From positions 1 to 64,000 of the forward strand of contig CAZSUY010000003.1 of NCBI GenBank assembly GCA_964610155.1: 64,000 bases of DNA. The letters are read 5' to 3'. Positions 34,408 to 43,139 of the stretch are shown here, one piece after another. How positions within the stretch are numbered: position 1 is the stretch's first letter; each line of letters opens with the position of its first letter. Source of the DNA: JAFGBM01 sp964610155 (GTDB lineage: Bacteria; Actinomycetota; Actinomycetes; Actinomycetales; Demequinaceae). A program made the position numbers and the translations under genes. The notes below the pieces were generated by a model that saw only the letters and a list, made by a program, of their open reading frames with translations, made no database searches and was not told where the DNA came from.

Positions 34408-35499
34408 ATGGCTCAGGACACGATCCCGGCCGCGAAGCCCATCATCGGCGACGAAGAGCGCGCCGCGGTCGATCGCGTCATGCGCTCGGGAATGGTCGCG
34501 CAGGGACCGGAGGTCGCCGCGTTTGAGAAGGAGTTCGCAGACGAGCTCGTCGGCGGTCGCACGTGCGTCGCGGCGTCATCTGGCACGGCGGGACTCCACC
34601 TTGGCCTGTTGGCGGCGGGAATCGGCCGAGGCGACGAGGTCCTCGTGCCCTCCTTCACCTTTGCAGCTACCGCAAACTCCGTGGCCCTTAGCGGGGCGAC
34701 GCCGGTATTCGTTGACATCGAATCCGACTATTTCTGTATGGATCCCGAGGCGACCGAGGCCGCGATCACCCCTCGCACCAAGGGCGCCATGCCCGTGCAT
34801 CTCTACGGTCACCCCGCCAACATGGACCGTTTCCGAGCCCTCACCGAGAAGCACGGCATCCAGCTGTTCGAGGACGCCGCCCAGGCGCACGGCGCGAGCT
34901 GGAACGGAACACCGGTGGGCGCCTTCGGTACGTTTGGAATGTTCAGCCTCTACCCCACCAAGAACATGATGTCGGGCGAGGGTGGAATGGTGAGTTGTGC
35001 CACCCCCGAGATCGCGCGCATGGTCAGGCTGCTCCGGAATCAGGGTATGGAGCGCCGCTACGAGAACGAGGTTGTGGGATTCAACTCCCGGATGACCGAC
35101 ATCCACGCGGCCATCGGGCGGGTTCAGTTGGGCAAGTTGCCCGCATGGACGGCCCGGCGCCAGGAGATTGCGGCGATCTTCGATTCACGGCTCAAGGGTG
35201 TGACGGTTCCGCCCGTCGCCCCCGAGGCGACCCACGTCTATCACCAGTACACGATCCGGGTTCACGGCGATCGCGACGCTTTCGCCAAGGCCCTTCTCGA
35301 CGAGCACGGTGTCGGCTCGGGCGTCTACTATCCGATCCCTAACCATGAGCTGCCTTCCTTCAAGCTCGCCCTCGATCTTCCGGTGACGAAGGTGGCCGCG
35401 CAGGAGGTTCTCTCCCTCCCGGTTCATCCCTCACTCACCGAGGCGAACATCGATCGCATCGTCACCGGGGTCAACGCCATGGCGAAGGCCGGTTCCTGA
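34408..35499 (+). CDS. wbpE: UDP-2-acetamido-2-deoxy-3-oxo-glucuronate aminotransferase (WbpE/WlbC-like)
   Basis: 363-residue DegT/DnrJ/EryC1 PLP enzyme. The PLP lysine is Lys185 in LYPTKNMMSGEGG; ASSGTAGLHL and EDAAQAHGA bind cofactor. It aminates C3 of the keto-uronic acid made by the oxidoreductase encoded next, whose start overlaps its last base. The WbpE assignment rests on neighbours (WbpD- and WbpB-like); sequence alone would also allow other sugar aminotransferases. Confidence 0.88.
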   Translation: MAQDTIPAAKPIIGDEERAAVDRVMRSGMVAQGPEVAAFEKEFADELVGGRTCVAASSGTAGLHLGLLAAGIGRGDEVLVPSFTFAATANSVALSGATPVFVDIESDYFCMDPEATEAAITPRTKGAMPVHLYGHPANMDRFRALTEKHGIQLFEDAAQAHGASWNGTPVGAFGTFGMFSLYPTKNMMSGEGGMVSCATPEIARMVRLLRNQGMERRYENEVVGFNSRMTDIHAAIGRVQLGKLPAWTARRQEIAAIFDSRLKGVTVPPVAPEATHVYHQYTIRVHGDRDAFAKALLDEHGVGSGVYYPIPNHELPSFKLALDLPVTKVAAQEVLSLPVHPSLTEANIDRIVTGVNAMAKAGS

Positions 35500-36485
35500 T
35501 GGCGAACCTGCGCGCGGGCCTTATCGGCCTGGGGAGCATGGGTCGGCACCACGCCCGCGTCCTGCGTGGGCTGTCGGGCGTCGACCTCGTCGGCGTCGCG
35601 GACCCAGGGGGTGACCCCCATAATGTGGCGGGCGACCTCACGGTGCTCCCGGGTATCGAGGAACTGATCAAGGCCGGGGTCGACTACGTGACCGTTGCGG
35701 TGCCCACCGCGCATCACGAGGCGGTGGCGCTCGCATTGGCGGAGGCCGGGGTCCATGCCCTCGTGGAGAAGCCCCTTGGCCCCGACGTGGAGTCGGCTCA
35801 ACGCATGGCTGAGGCCTTCGAGTCCAAGGGCCTCGTGGGCGGCGTCGGGCACATCGAGCGCTACAACCCCTCCGTCCAGAGCCTCAGGGCACGCCTGGAG
35901 AACGGCGACCTTGGAGACATCTACCAGATCACGACCAGGCGCCAGGGACCCTTCCCCGCCCGGATCGCCGACGTCGGAGTGGTGAGGGACCTTGCCCCCC
36001 ACGACATCGACCTCGCCGCCTGGGTGACTCAGTCGACCTACACCACCATTTCCGCCCAGACGGCTCATCGGAGTGGGCGTGAGCATGAGGATCTCGTGTC
36101 CATCACCGGGCGCTTCGCGAACGGCACCGTGGTGAGCCACCTCGTCAACTGGTTGTCTCCGATGAAGGAGCGCCTCACCGTCGTGACGGGGGAACGCGGA
36201 ACTTTCATTGCCGATACCCTCACGGCTGACCTGACCTTCTACGCCAATGGCACGGTCGCGACCACGTGGGATGCGATCGCCGGCTTCCGGGGCGTCAGCG
36301 AGGGCGACGTCGTCAGGTACGCGATCGCCAAGCCCGAGCCGCTGCAGACCGAACATGAAGCCTTCAGGGATGCCGTTCTCGGCAAGGCCAGCAACTTCGT
36401 CACGATGCGTCAGGGCCTGGACACTGTCCGGGTCGTCGTCGCCGCCCTCAAGTCTGCCCAGACAGGCCAGACCATCTCGCTCTAG
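35499..36485 (+). CDS. wbpB: UDP-N-acetylglucosaminuronate 3-dehydrogenase (WbpB/WlbA-like)
   Basis: 328-residue Gfo/Idh/MocA oxidoreductase. The Rossmann loop is LIGLGSMGRHHARVL, the sugar-site motif HALVEKPLG carries the EKP lysine, and VGHIERYNPSV and DLAPHDIDL follow. It oxidises C3 of UDP-GlcNAcA before transamination. ATG overlaps the preceding gene's stop by one base. With WbpD and WbpE it gives UDP-2,3-diacetamido-2,3-dideoxy-glucuronate; an epimerase (WbpI) to the manno form is not seen here. Confidence 0.86.
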   Translation: MANLRAGLIGLGSMGRHHARVLRGLSGVDLVGVADPGGDPHNVAGDLTVLPGIEELIKAGVDYVTVAVPTAHHEAVALALAEAGVHALVEKPLGPDVESAQRMAEAFESKGLVGGVGHIERYNPSVQSLRARLENGDLGDIYQITTRRQGPFPARIADVGVVRDLAPHDIDLAAWVTQSTYTTISAQTAHRSGREHEDLVSITGRFANGTVVSHLVNWLSPMKERLTVVTGERGTFIADTLTADLTFYANGTVATTWDAIAGFRGVSEGDVVRYAIAKPEPLQTEHEAFRDAVLGKASNFVTMRQGLDTVRVVVAALKSAQTGQTISL

Positions 36486-36533
36486 CGCTGGGTCGGTCGA
36501 GGCGCCGTCGGGTCAGGTTGGTACGATCGCTGT

Positions 36534-37262
36534 ATGCCACCCGGGCTTGATCAAACGCTGATCGTCATCCCTGCATTCAACGAGGCCCGATGCGTGGGGG
36601 ATGTCATCCGAGAGGTCTACGCCGCGCTTCCCGGTGTCACCGTGCTCGTCGTCGACGACGGGTCCTCCGACGACACGAGCGGGGTGTCGAGGCGGGAGGG
36701 TGCCCGCGTAGCCACGCTTCCCTTCAATCTCGGGGTCGGGGGAGCTATGCGGCTCGGATTCCTCTACGCCCTCGAACATGACTTCCCTGTGGTGGTCCAG
36801 ATCGACGCCGATGGTCAGCACGACCCGGCCGGTGTACCCGCCCTGCTCGCCGAGCTCGATGAGGCCGACCTCGTTCTCGGGGCCCGCTTCGCAGGTGCTG
36901 GCGACTACAAGATCCGCGGCCCGCGTCGGTGGGCTATGAAGGCCCTTGCGGTCACCTTGAGCAGGACGGCGCACACCACCCTGACCGACACGACATCGGG
37001 CTTCAGGGCCTCCGGCCCCCGGGCTGTCACCCTCTTTGCCCGGCACTACCCCGCCGAGTACCTGGGCGACACCGTCGAGTCCCTCGTGATCGCGTCGAGG
37101 GGCGGCCTCAAGATACGACAGGTGCCTGTAGCCATGCGCACCCGAGTCGCAGGGGTTTCTTCCCACCGACCCTTCAAGGCGGCGTTCTACCTGGGTCGGG
37201 CAGCAATCGCGCTGGCCGTCGCCTTCATCCACCCGTCCTCTGCCTACCGAATGTCGGTATAG
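36534..37262 (+). CDS. Glycosyltransferase family 2, dolichol-phosphate mannose synthase-like
   Basis: 242 residues. The GT2 fold starts TLIVIPAFNEARCVGDVI; VLVVDDGSSDDT and the metal-binding IDADGQHDP are complete. It has no C-terminal membrane segments, unlike larger DPM/GtrB proteins. The next gene encodes a small DUF2304 membrane protein, a frequent partner of such transferases, which may anchor it. Probable role: making a polyprenyl-phosphate sugar donor. Confidence 0.87.
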   Translation: MPPGLDQTLIVIPAFNEARCVGDVIREVYAALPGVTVLVVDDGSSDDTSGVSRREGARVATLPFNLGVGGAMRLGFLYALEHDFPVVVQIDADGQHDPAGVPALLAELDEADLVLGARFAGAGDYKIRGPRRWAMKALAVTLSRTAHTTLTDTTSGFRASGPRAVTLFARHYPAEYLGDTVESLVIASRGGLKIRQVPVAMRTRVAGVSSHRPFKAAFYLGRAAIALAVAFIHPSSAYRMSV

Positions 37263-37264
37263 CC

Positions 37265-37633
37265 ATGAATCTCCGTAGTTACATCTTCGGCATTGCCGCG
37301 GCCCTGCTTGTCCTCGCGGTCGTTATCTCGCTGTTGCGCCGTCGACGCCTTCGGGAGCGTCACGCAGTCTGGTGGCTGTTCGCCGGGACCCTGGCGCTCA
37401 TCGCGGGTGTCTTCCCGGAGACGCTTACCCATGCGGCGTCCTTCCTCGGGATCGAAGTCCCTGTCAATCTGGTCTTCTTCACCTCCATCGCCGTCCTGTT
37501 CCTGGTCAGCCTTCAGCACAGTTCGGAACTGACCGCGCTTGAAACCAAGACCCGCATCCTCGCCGAGAAGGTCGCCCTCATGGAGCTTCGCTCGGAGAAT
37601 GCCAGCGACACGACCGGTGACAGGACTGACTAG
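37265..37633 (+). CDS. DUF2304 small membrane protein
   Basis: 122 residues with three hydrophobic segments (about 5-23, 37-54, 62-82) followed by a helical, charged, coiled-coil-like tail. The basic loop SLLRRRRLRERHAVWW is typical of DUF2304. It starts two bases after the GT2 gene stop, and the two are commonly paired in polysaccharide loci. A role as membrane partner of the transferase is inferred. Confidence 0.82.
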   Translation: MNLRSYIFGIAAALLVLAVVISLLRRRRLRERHAVWWLFAGTLALIAGVFPETLTHAASFLGIEVPVNLVFFTSIAVLFLVSLQHSSELTALETKTRILAEKVALMELRSENASDTTGDRTD

Positions 37634-37698
37634 ACAGCATCCCTTGATGACCATCTCGTCACCCCACCTCCCCCGTGTTTCGGCATACACTGGGGGCA

Positions 37699-37796
37699 CG
37701 ACAGGGGAGCGCCTTCCGGGATGTCCGGCAGCGCTGAGAGTGCGGACAGCCGCAGACCCTCGAACCTGATCCGGTCAGAACCGGCGTAGGGAGTCG
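37699..37796 (+). promoter_or_regulatory. TPP riboswitch (THI element)
   Basis: Conserved blocks are in order: GGGGAGC (37704-37710), GCTGAGAGTGCGGAC (about 37732-37746), AGACCCTCGAACCTGATC, and the closing GCGTAGGGAGTCG. The ends CGAC (37699-37702) and GTCG (37793-37796) can pair as P1. It lies 30 bp before thiB, so thiamine pyrophosphate should lower expression of the thiamine transporter. Confidence 0.95.
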
Positions 37797-37805
37797 AGTC
37801 TCGCC

Positions 37806-37821
37806 CCTCCTGAGATGGAGG
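37806..37821 (+). promoter_or_regulatory. Hairpin covering the thiB ribosome site
   Basis: CCTCC (37806-37810) and GGAGG (37817-37821) can form a five-pair stem with loop TGAGAT. The GGAGG is the thiB Shine-Dalgarno, five bases before ATG 37827. The arrangement fits translational shut-off by the TPP riboswitch just upstream; no U-rich terminator is seen. Confidence 0.65.
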
Positions 37822-37826
37822 TTGTC

Positions 37827-38861
37827 ATGTTTTCCAAGCCCAAGCCCGCGCTCGCGAGCGTCCTACTAGCCGTCCTTGCCCTCGCAGGTTGCGCCAGCGA
37901 GCCCGACCCTACGACCGTCACGGTCGTCACCCACGGAAGCTTCGCCATCCCCGATGATGTCGTGGCCTCGTTCGAACGAGACACCGGCCTCACGATCGAC
38001 TTCGTTGCGGCCGGGGAGTCTGGCTCACTCGTCAATGAACTCATCCTGACGCAGGATCGTCCTCTTGGGGATGCCGTGTACGGTATCGACCTGGCCTCTG
38101 CCTCCCAAGCGGTCAACGCTGGTTTATTCACGGTCTATGTCTCCGATCAATCCGCGGCCAAAGACGCCGCCGAATACGCCATCCCTGATAGCGGAAGTCT
38201 GACCGCGATCGACTACTCGGATGTTTGCATCAACGTCGACCATCGCTGGTTCGATGATCGTGGCATCCCCGAACCGGTCACCCTTGACGACCTCGCCTCC
38301 GGGACCTATCGCGGCCTGTTGAGCGTGACGAACCCAGCCACGTCGGCCACGGGTTTGTCCTTCCTCCTCGCCACGGTCGCGGCCTACGGGGACAATTGGG
38401 ACGACTACTGGGCCGATCTCCGCGCGAACGACGTCCGGGTGGTCGCCTCATGGTCGGATGCCTACTACACCGACTTCTCTGGTCCCTCGTCGGGCGGCTC
38501 CTACCCCCTGGTCTTGAGTTACGCATCTTCCCCTCCCTTCGAGGTGGGAGACGATGGAGTCGCCCCGACCGGAGCCCTTCTCGATACCTGCTTCCGCTCC
38601 GTGGAATACGCCGGTGTCCTCAAGGGTGCCACCAACCCAGAAGGGGCTGGCAAGGTCATCGACTGGATGCTCTCCGACGAGTTCCAGGCCGCATTGCCAG
38701 ACTCCATGTACGTCTATCCCGTCTCCACCCGGGTCGAGGTTCCGGAGGCATGGGTTCGCTACGCCCCGCTCTCCGATCAGCCGTGGACGCTCGACCCCAC
38801 AACGATCGCTCATGACCGCGACGACCTCCTCCGGGAGTGGGCGGAGATCGTTATCGGATGA
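37827..38861 (+). CDS. thiB: Thiamine ABC transporter substrate-binding lipoprotein
   Basis: 344 residues. The lipobox LALAGC places the lipid-modified Cys at residue 22. The mature protein resembles ThiB (VVTHGSFAIPDDVV at the start, GESGSLVNELI, SYASSPPFEV). It captures thiamine outside the membrane. ATG at 37827 is chosen over one 12 bases earlier because GGAGG overlaps that first ATG and is well spaced for the second. It is the first gene of thiB-thiP-thiQ, under the TPP riboswitch. Confidence 0.92.
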   Translation: MFSKPKPALASVLLAVLALAGCASEPDPTTVTVVTHGSFAIPDDVVASFERDTGLTIDFVAAGESGSLVNELILTQDRPLGDAVYGIDLASASQAVNAGLFTVYVSDQSAAKDAAEYAIPDSGSLTAIDYSDVCINVDHRWFDDRGIPEPVTLDDLASGTYRGLLSVTNPATSATGLSFLLATVAAYGDNWDDYWADLRANDVRVVASWSDAYYTDFSGPSSGGSYPLVLSYASSPPFEVGDDGVAPTGALLDTCFRSVEYAGVLKGATNPEGAGKVIDWMLSDEFQAALPDSMYVYPVSTRVEVPEAWVRYAPLSDQPWTLDPTTIAHDRDDLLREWAEIVIG

Positions 38862-38865
38862 TCCC

Positions 38866-40497
38866 GTGACAAGGGCCATCGCTCAAGCGCACTCCCCAAG
38901 GGTGTCGCGCTTGGGCGCTCTTGCCCTTCCAATCGCCTTCCTCGGGCTGTTCTTTCTCTGGCCCGTCGGCACGCTGCTCTGGCGGGGGTTGTCGGACGGG
39001 AGCGGGGAGGCGTTCACATCCGGGCGGACATGGACGGCTCTTGGAACGACGGTCACCCTGGCCTTGGCGGGCACGGTGGGTTCCGTTCTCCTCGGCCTCG
39101 GTGCGGCGTGGGCCCTCTATCGCATCACGTGGCGGGGTCAGGCGGTCGCCAGGGCACTCGTGACCGTGCCCTTCGTCCTACCGACGGTCGTGGTCGCCGT
39201 GGCCTTTGGCGCCCTGCTGAGGCCCTCGGGACTCCTTGGATTCCTTGGGCTAGATCAAGGCATCGTCCCCATAGTCGCGGCGCTTGTCTTCTTCAACGTC
39301 TCCGTCGTCACGAGGATCGTTGGGGGAACCTGGGCCTCCCTCGACCCCGGCACGACGATCGCGGCTCGCACACTGGGAGCTACTCGATGGCAGGCCTTTC
39401 GTCACATCACCCTGCCTGCGCTAGGACCAGGCCTCGCCGCCGCCGCCGCGATCGTCTTTCTCTTCTGTTCCACCTCCTTCGGCATCGTCCTGATCCTCGG
39501 CGGAACCCGAACGAACACCCTCGAGACGGAGATCTGGCTCGAGGTCAAGCAGTTCCTCGATCTTCGTGTCGCGGCGTCCCTCGCCCTTCTTCAGGTCGCC
39601 ATCGTCGCGCTCACCCTCGCGGTTGCGAGTTGGGCCCAAACCCATCGGGAGCGCGCCCTCCGGAGGACCCGAGTGGACGGCACCCGTGCGGCAACCCGCT
39701 CTGACCTGCGACTCGCCGTCCTTGTCCTCGCGCCTACCGCCCTTCTTCTGGGTCTTCCACTTGTCGGCCTCATCGAGCGTTCCATGCGTACGCGGTCCGG
39801 CTGGGGCTTTTCGAACTATGCCGCTCTTCTTACGACCCCCGAGCGAAGCAACCTGCCGGTGCCGGTCTGGAGGGCGGCCGTTACCTCCCTTGAGGCCGCC
39901 ACCATCGCGGCGATCGTCGCCTTTTCCCTCGGGCTACTGCTCGCCGCGGCCATCACGCGGGCCCGGCGAGCCCGTATCCTCAATGCAATCGCCATGCTTC
40001 CTCTTGGCGTGTCCTCCGTCATCGTCGGACTCGGGATCCTGGTAACCCTCTATCGGCCCTTGCCCGGGGGCCTCGATCTGGGTGACCCCCGGTTGCTGGT
40101 GCCAGCCGCACAGGCCATCGTTGCCTTGCCACTAGTCGTCAGGAGCCTGGTCCCCACCCTCCGCAGCATCTCTCCAGACCTCAGGGCGGCCGCCTCTACC
40201 CTCGGGGCGAGCCCACGGCGAGTGTGGTGGCTAGTCGACTGGCCCCTCATCCGTCGGCCCACAGGGGTAGCGCTTGGACTCGCCTTTGCCGTGTCCCTGG
40301 GCGAGTTCGGGGCGACCAGTTTCGTCGCACGACCGGATCATCCAACCCTTCCGACGGCCATCTATCGTCTCCTTTCCCATCCCGGAATCGAAAACGTCGG
40401 AACGGCGTTTGCCGCGTGTGTGCTCCTCGCATTCATCACCGCAGCCGTGATGATGGTGACGGAGCGCTGGCGAGGGAAGGAGGTGACCGAATGGTGA
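38866..40497 (+). CDS. thiP: Thiamine ABC transporter permease
   Basis: 543 residues with about 12 hydrophobic segments in two related halves, each ending in a permease loop (ARTLGATRWQAFRHITLP; AASTLGASPRRVWWLVDWP). Such a fused double permease is normal for ThiP. GTG at 38866 lies two bases after the thiB stop region. The gene overlaps thiQ by seven bases. It forms the membrane channel for thiamine uptake. Confidence 0.9.
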   Translation: MTRAIAQAHSPRVSRLGALALPIAFLGLFFLWPVGTLLWRGLSDGSGEAFTSGRTWTALGTTVTLALAGTVGSVLLGLGAAWALYRITWRGQAVARALVTVPFVLPTVVVAVAFGALLRPSGLLGFLGLDQGIVPIVAALVFFNVSVVTRIVGGTWASLDPGTTIAARTLGATRWQAFRHITLPALGPGLAAAAAIVFLFCSTSFGIVLILGGTRTNTLETEIWLEVKQFLDLRVAASLALLQVAIVALTLAVASWAQTHRERALRRTRVDGTRAATRSDLRLAVLVLAPTALLLGLPLVGLIERSMRTRSGWGFSNYAALLTTPERSNLPVPVWRAAVTSLEAATIAAIVAFSLGLLLAAAITRARRARILNAIAMLPLGVSSVIVGLGILVTLYRPLPGGLDLGDPRLLVPAAQAIVALPLVVRSLVPTLRSISPDLRAAASTLGASPRRVWWLVDWPLIRRPTGVALGLAFAVSLGEFGATSFVARPDHPTLPTAIYRLLSHPGIENVGTAFAACVLLAFITAAVMMVTERWRGKEVTEW

Positions 40498-41144
40498 CGG
40501 GTCTTGAGGTTCGTGACGTGACGGTGACGTATCCCGGTACGCCTCCGGTGCTGGCCGTCGATGGAGTGAACCTCGCCGTCGCGCAAGGAGAGATCGTCGG
40601 TCTCCTCGGTCCATCGGGATCGGGGAAGTCATCCCTCCTAGGGGCCATCGTCGGCATCGTTCCCCTCACCTCGGGTGCGATTCTTTGGGATGAGGTGGAT
40701 GTCAAGAACACTCCGGTGCATGAGCGTGGGTTCGGCCTTGTCTTCCAGGACGGGCAGCTCTTTCCTCACCGCACGGTGGCGGGAAACATCGCGTTTGGCC
40801 TAGAGATGCTTGGGGTGAGCCGTATTGATCGCGAGAAGCGAGTCACCGATGCGCTCACCCTCGTTGGTCTCGAGGGATTTGGCTCCCGTCGGATCGATGA
40901 ACTCTCGGGAGGCGAACGCCAGCGCGTGGCCCTTGCGCGCTCCCTCACGCCGCGTCCTCGGCTCTTGCTCCTCGACGAACCCCTGGGTTCGCTCGACCAC
41001 GACCTCAGGGATCGGCTGGCGATGGATGTCCGGGAAATCCTTGAGGCCACGGGGAGTACGGCGATTGTCGTCACCCATGATCCCGATGAGGCTGACATCA
41101 TCTGCTCCCGGATTGTCCGGATGGATCGGGGCCGCCTGTCCTAG
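40491..41144 (+). CDS. thiQ: Thiamine ABC transporter ATPase
   Basis: 217 residues. It has Walker A GPSGSGKSS, Q-loop FQDGQLFPHRTV, signature LSGGERQRVALARSL, Walker B LLLLDEPLGSLD and the H-loop VVTHDPDEA. ATG at 40491 has a near-perfect ribosome site AAGGAGGTGA, stronger than those of its neighbours. It powers ThiP. It is the last gene of the transporter operon. Confidence 0.92.
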   Translation: MVTGLEVRDVTVTYPGTPPVLAVDGVNLAVAQGEIVGLLGPSGSGKSSLLGAIVGIVPLTSGAILWDEVDVKNTPVHERGFGLVFQDGQLFPHRTVAGNIAFGLEMLGVSRIDREKRVTDALTLVGLEGFGSRRIDELSGGERQRVALARSLTPRPRLLLLDEPLGSLDHDLRDRLAMDVREILEATGSTAIVVTHDPDEADIICSRIVRMDRGRLS

Positions 41145-41168
41145 GATTGGCCTAGACGGAGGAGGGAA

Positions 41169-42029
41169 ATGCCAGAGGCACCTGAGCCGGGATGGTACGC
41201 GGACCCAGCGGATGCTGGGCGGCACCGCTACTGGGATGGAACGAACTGGACCGGAAAAACCCGACCCGCCGAAGCCTCGGCCATGCTTTCCTCTGGCTCT
41301 CCGCAAACCCGGCAAACCGGGTTGTGGATCGGTCTCGCCGTCGGCATCCTCGCCATAGCGGGTATTGGCACGGCGGTGGCCTTTTCCCTGGGGTCCGACG
41401 GAACGGATCCCGACTATAGGTCGGATCATTCCCCGCTAATCCCAGGAGACACTCCCGACCCGATCCCGGAACCCGGCCCATCCCCGACCACCTTCCCGAG
41501 CGATGTCGTCGTCCCCGAGGGATGGATCCTTCACACCTCTGAGACCGGAGTCATGTCCTACGCCGTCGATCCGAGTTGGGAGAACCTAATAGAGCCAGGG
41601 GATCAGGACCTCGTCCATTCCTACTACTCGGACGAAGGAGACACAAAATCCGAGTGGTCGGGGGCCTGGCTTCTTTCCGGCTCGATATGGGCCGGAAATA
41701 CGAGCATCTACCTCCTGTCCTTCTCAAACGGCGACGGACCAGTCCCTCTTCGAAGTCTGGCGACGACTTTCGCCAGTGCGGATGTCGACGACATCGAATA
41801 CTTGCTCGACGAGGAATACACGAGTGCCCACGGCTACGAAGGCTGGCGTCTGGACTACATGGCTACCTATGGCGACATCACCTTGCCTGAAAGTCTGATC
41901 ACCCTCAAAGCCGGGGGCGCCCTTATCCTCGTCTACGGCTCATCGGATGAGGACCTCAGTTCATTCTCTTCGGGAATGCTCGCCCTCGCCGACTCCATTG
42001 TCGTCCATCACCCTCCAGCCGAAAGCTAG
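41169..42029 (+). CDS. DUF2510 membrane protein with exported domain
   Basis: 286 residues. The N-terminal DUF2510 motif (PGWYADPADAGRHRYWDGTNW) is split here around its conserved aromatic residues at 8-27. One membrane segment lies at about 52-73, then a Pro-rich linker (residues 80-115), then a ~165-residue exported domain of unknown function. It is paralogous over its length to the product of 44132-44986. Function unknown; these proteins are typical of actinobacteria. Confidence 0.8.
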   Translation: MPEAPEPGWYADPADAGRHRYWDGTNWTGKTRPAEASAMLSSGSPQTRQTGLWIGLAVGILAIAGIGTAVAFSLGSDGTDPDYRSDHSPLIPGDTPDPIPEPGPSPTTFPSDVVVPEGWILHTSETGVMSYAVDPSWENLIEPGDQDLVHSYYSDEGDTKSEWSGAWLLSGSIWAGNTSIYLLSFSNGDGPVPLRSLATTFASADVDDIEYLLDEEYTSAHGYEGWRLDYMATYGDITLPESLITLKAGGALILVYGSSDEDLSSFSSGMLALADSIVVHHPPAES

Positions 42030-42110
42030 TCGCTGGGCATCAAGACGAACCGGGCCGATAGAGTATCCGGATACGGCCTGCCGCGACCCGTCGATCAACC
42101 CGGAGGTGAT

Positions 42111-43139
42111 ATGACCACCGACACCCCTCGTGCCCTCATCACCGGAATCACGGGCCAGGACGGCAGCTACCTCGCCGAACTCCTGCTCTCCAAGGGATAC
42201 GAGGTGCACGGCTTCATTCGACGAGCCTCCACATTCAATACCCTCCGGATCGACCACATCTATCAGCCCCCGCACACCCCGGACAAGCGCCTCTTTCTCC
42301 ACTACGCAGACCTCAGCGAGGGGTCGCGCCTCGTCAACCTCCTCAGGGATATCAATCCCCACGAGGTGTATAACCTCGCCGCGCAGTCGCATGTTCGCGT
42401 CAGTTTCGATGAGCCCGAATACACCGGAGACGTCACGGGACTCGGCACGATACGACTCCTTGAAGCTATCCGATCGACCGAACTCGACTGCCGCTTCTAC
42501 CAGGCCTCTAGTTCCGAGATGTTCGGGGCAACCCCCCCGCCCCAAAACGAAGACACCCCCTTCCACCCGCGATCGCCGTATGGGGTCGCGAAGGTCTATT
42601 CCTACTGGGCCACGCGAAACTACCGCGAGGCATACGGGATGTATACGGCCAATGGCATCCTCTTCAACCACGAATCTCCCCGCCGGGGCCCCACATTCGT
42701 CACCCGCAAGATCACCCGCTCGGTCGCCCGGATCTCCGCCGGGATCGAGGACTCCCTCTACCTCGGCAATCTCGATGCTGTTCGGGACTGGGGCTACGCC
42801 CCCGAATACGTCGAGGGCATGTGGAGGATGCTCCAACACGACGAGCCTCAGGACTTCGTTCTCGCGACTGGTACGGCGCACACCGTTCGGGACTTCATCA
42901 AATTCGCCTTCGAAAGGGCCGACCTCAACTGGGAGAAGCACGTCAAGTTCGACGATCGGTACCTCAGGCCTTCGGAGGTCGATGCGCTGATCGGCGATTT
43001 CTCCAAGGCCAAGAGCCTCCTCGGTTGGGAGCCGAAGGTCCTTACCCCGAGGCTTGCGGAGATCATGGTCGACGCCGACATCGCCGCCCTCAAGACAGAG
43101 GGAGAGCACTACGTCGATTCCGTGGAGGGCGGGCACTAG
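42111..43139 (+). CDS. gmd: GDP-mannose 4,6-dehydratase
   Basis: 342 residues. NADP-binding GITGQDGSYLAELLLSKG, catalytic SSSEMFG and YGVAKVYSYW, and the NHESPRRG motif all fit Gmd. It makes GDP-4-keto-6-deoxymannose from GDP-mannose. The stop TAG is followed at once by the GTG of the next gene, so they form a pair leading to GDP-L-fucose. The last ~80 residues keep the substrate-binding VKFDDRYLRPSEVD segment. Confidence 0.94.
   Translation: MTTDTPRALITGITGQDGSYLAELLLSKGYEVHGFIRRASTFNTLRIDHIYQPPHTPDKRLFLHYADLSEGSRLVNLLRDINPHEVYNLAAQSHVRVSFDEPEYTGDVTGLGTIRLLEAIRSTELDCRFYQASSSEMFGATPPPQNEDTPFHPRSPYGVAKVYSYWATRNYREAYGMYTANGILFNHESPRRGPTFVTRKITRSVARISAGIEDSLYLGNLDAVRDWGYAPEYVEGMWRMLQHDEPQDFVLATGTAHTVRDFIKFAFERADLNWEKHVKFDDRYLRPSEVDALIGDFSKAKSLLGWEPKVLTPRLAEIMVDADIAALKTEGEHYVDSVEGGH

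Noticed and set aside
38554..38865. Extension of the thiP frame upstream into thiB
   Set aside because: It overlaps thiB in another frame; GTG at 38866 gives a normal ThiP start just after the thiB stop.
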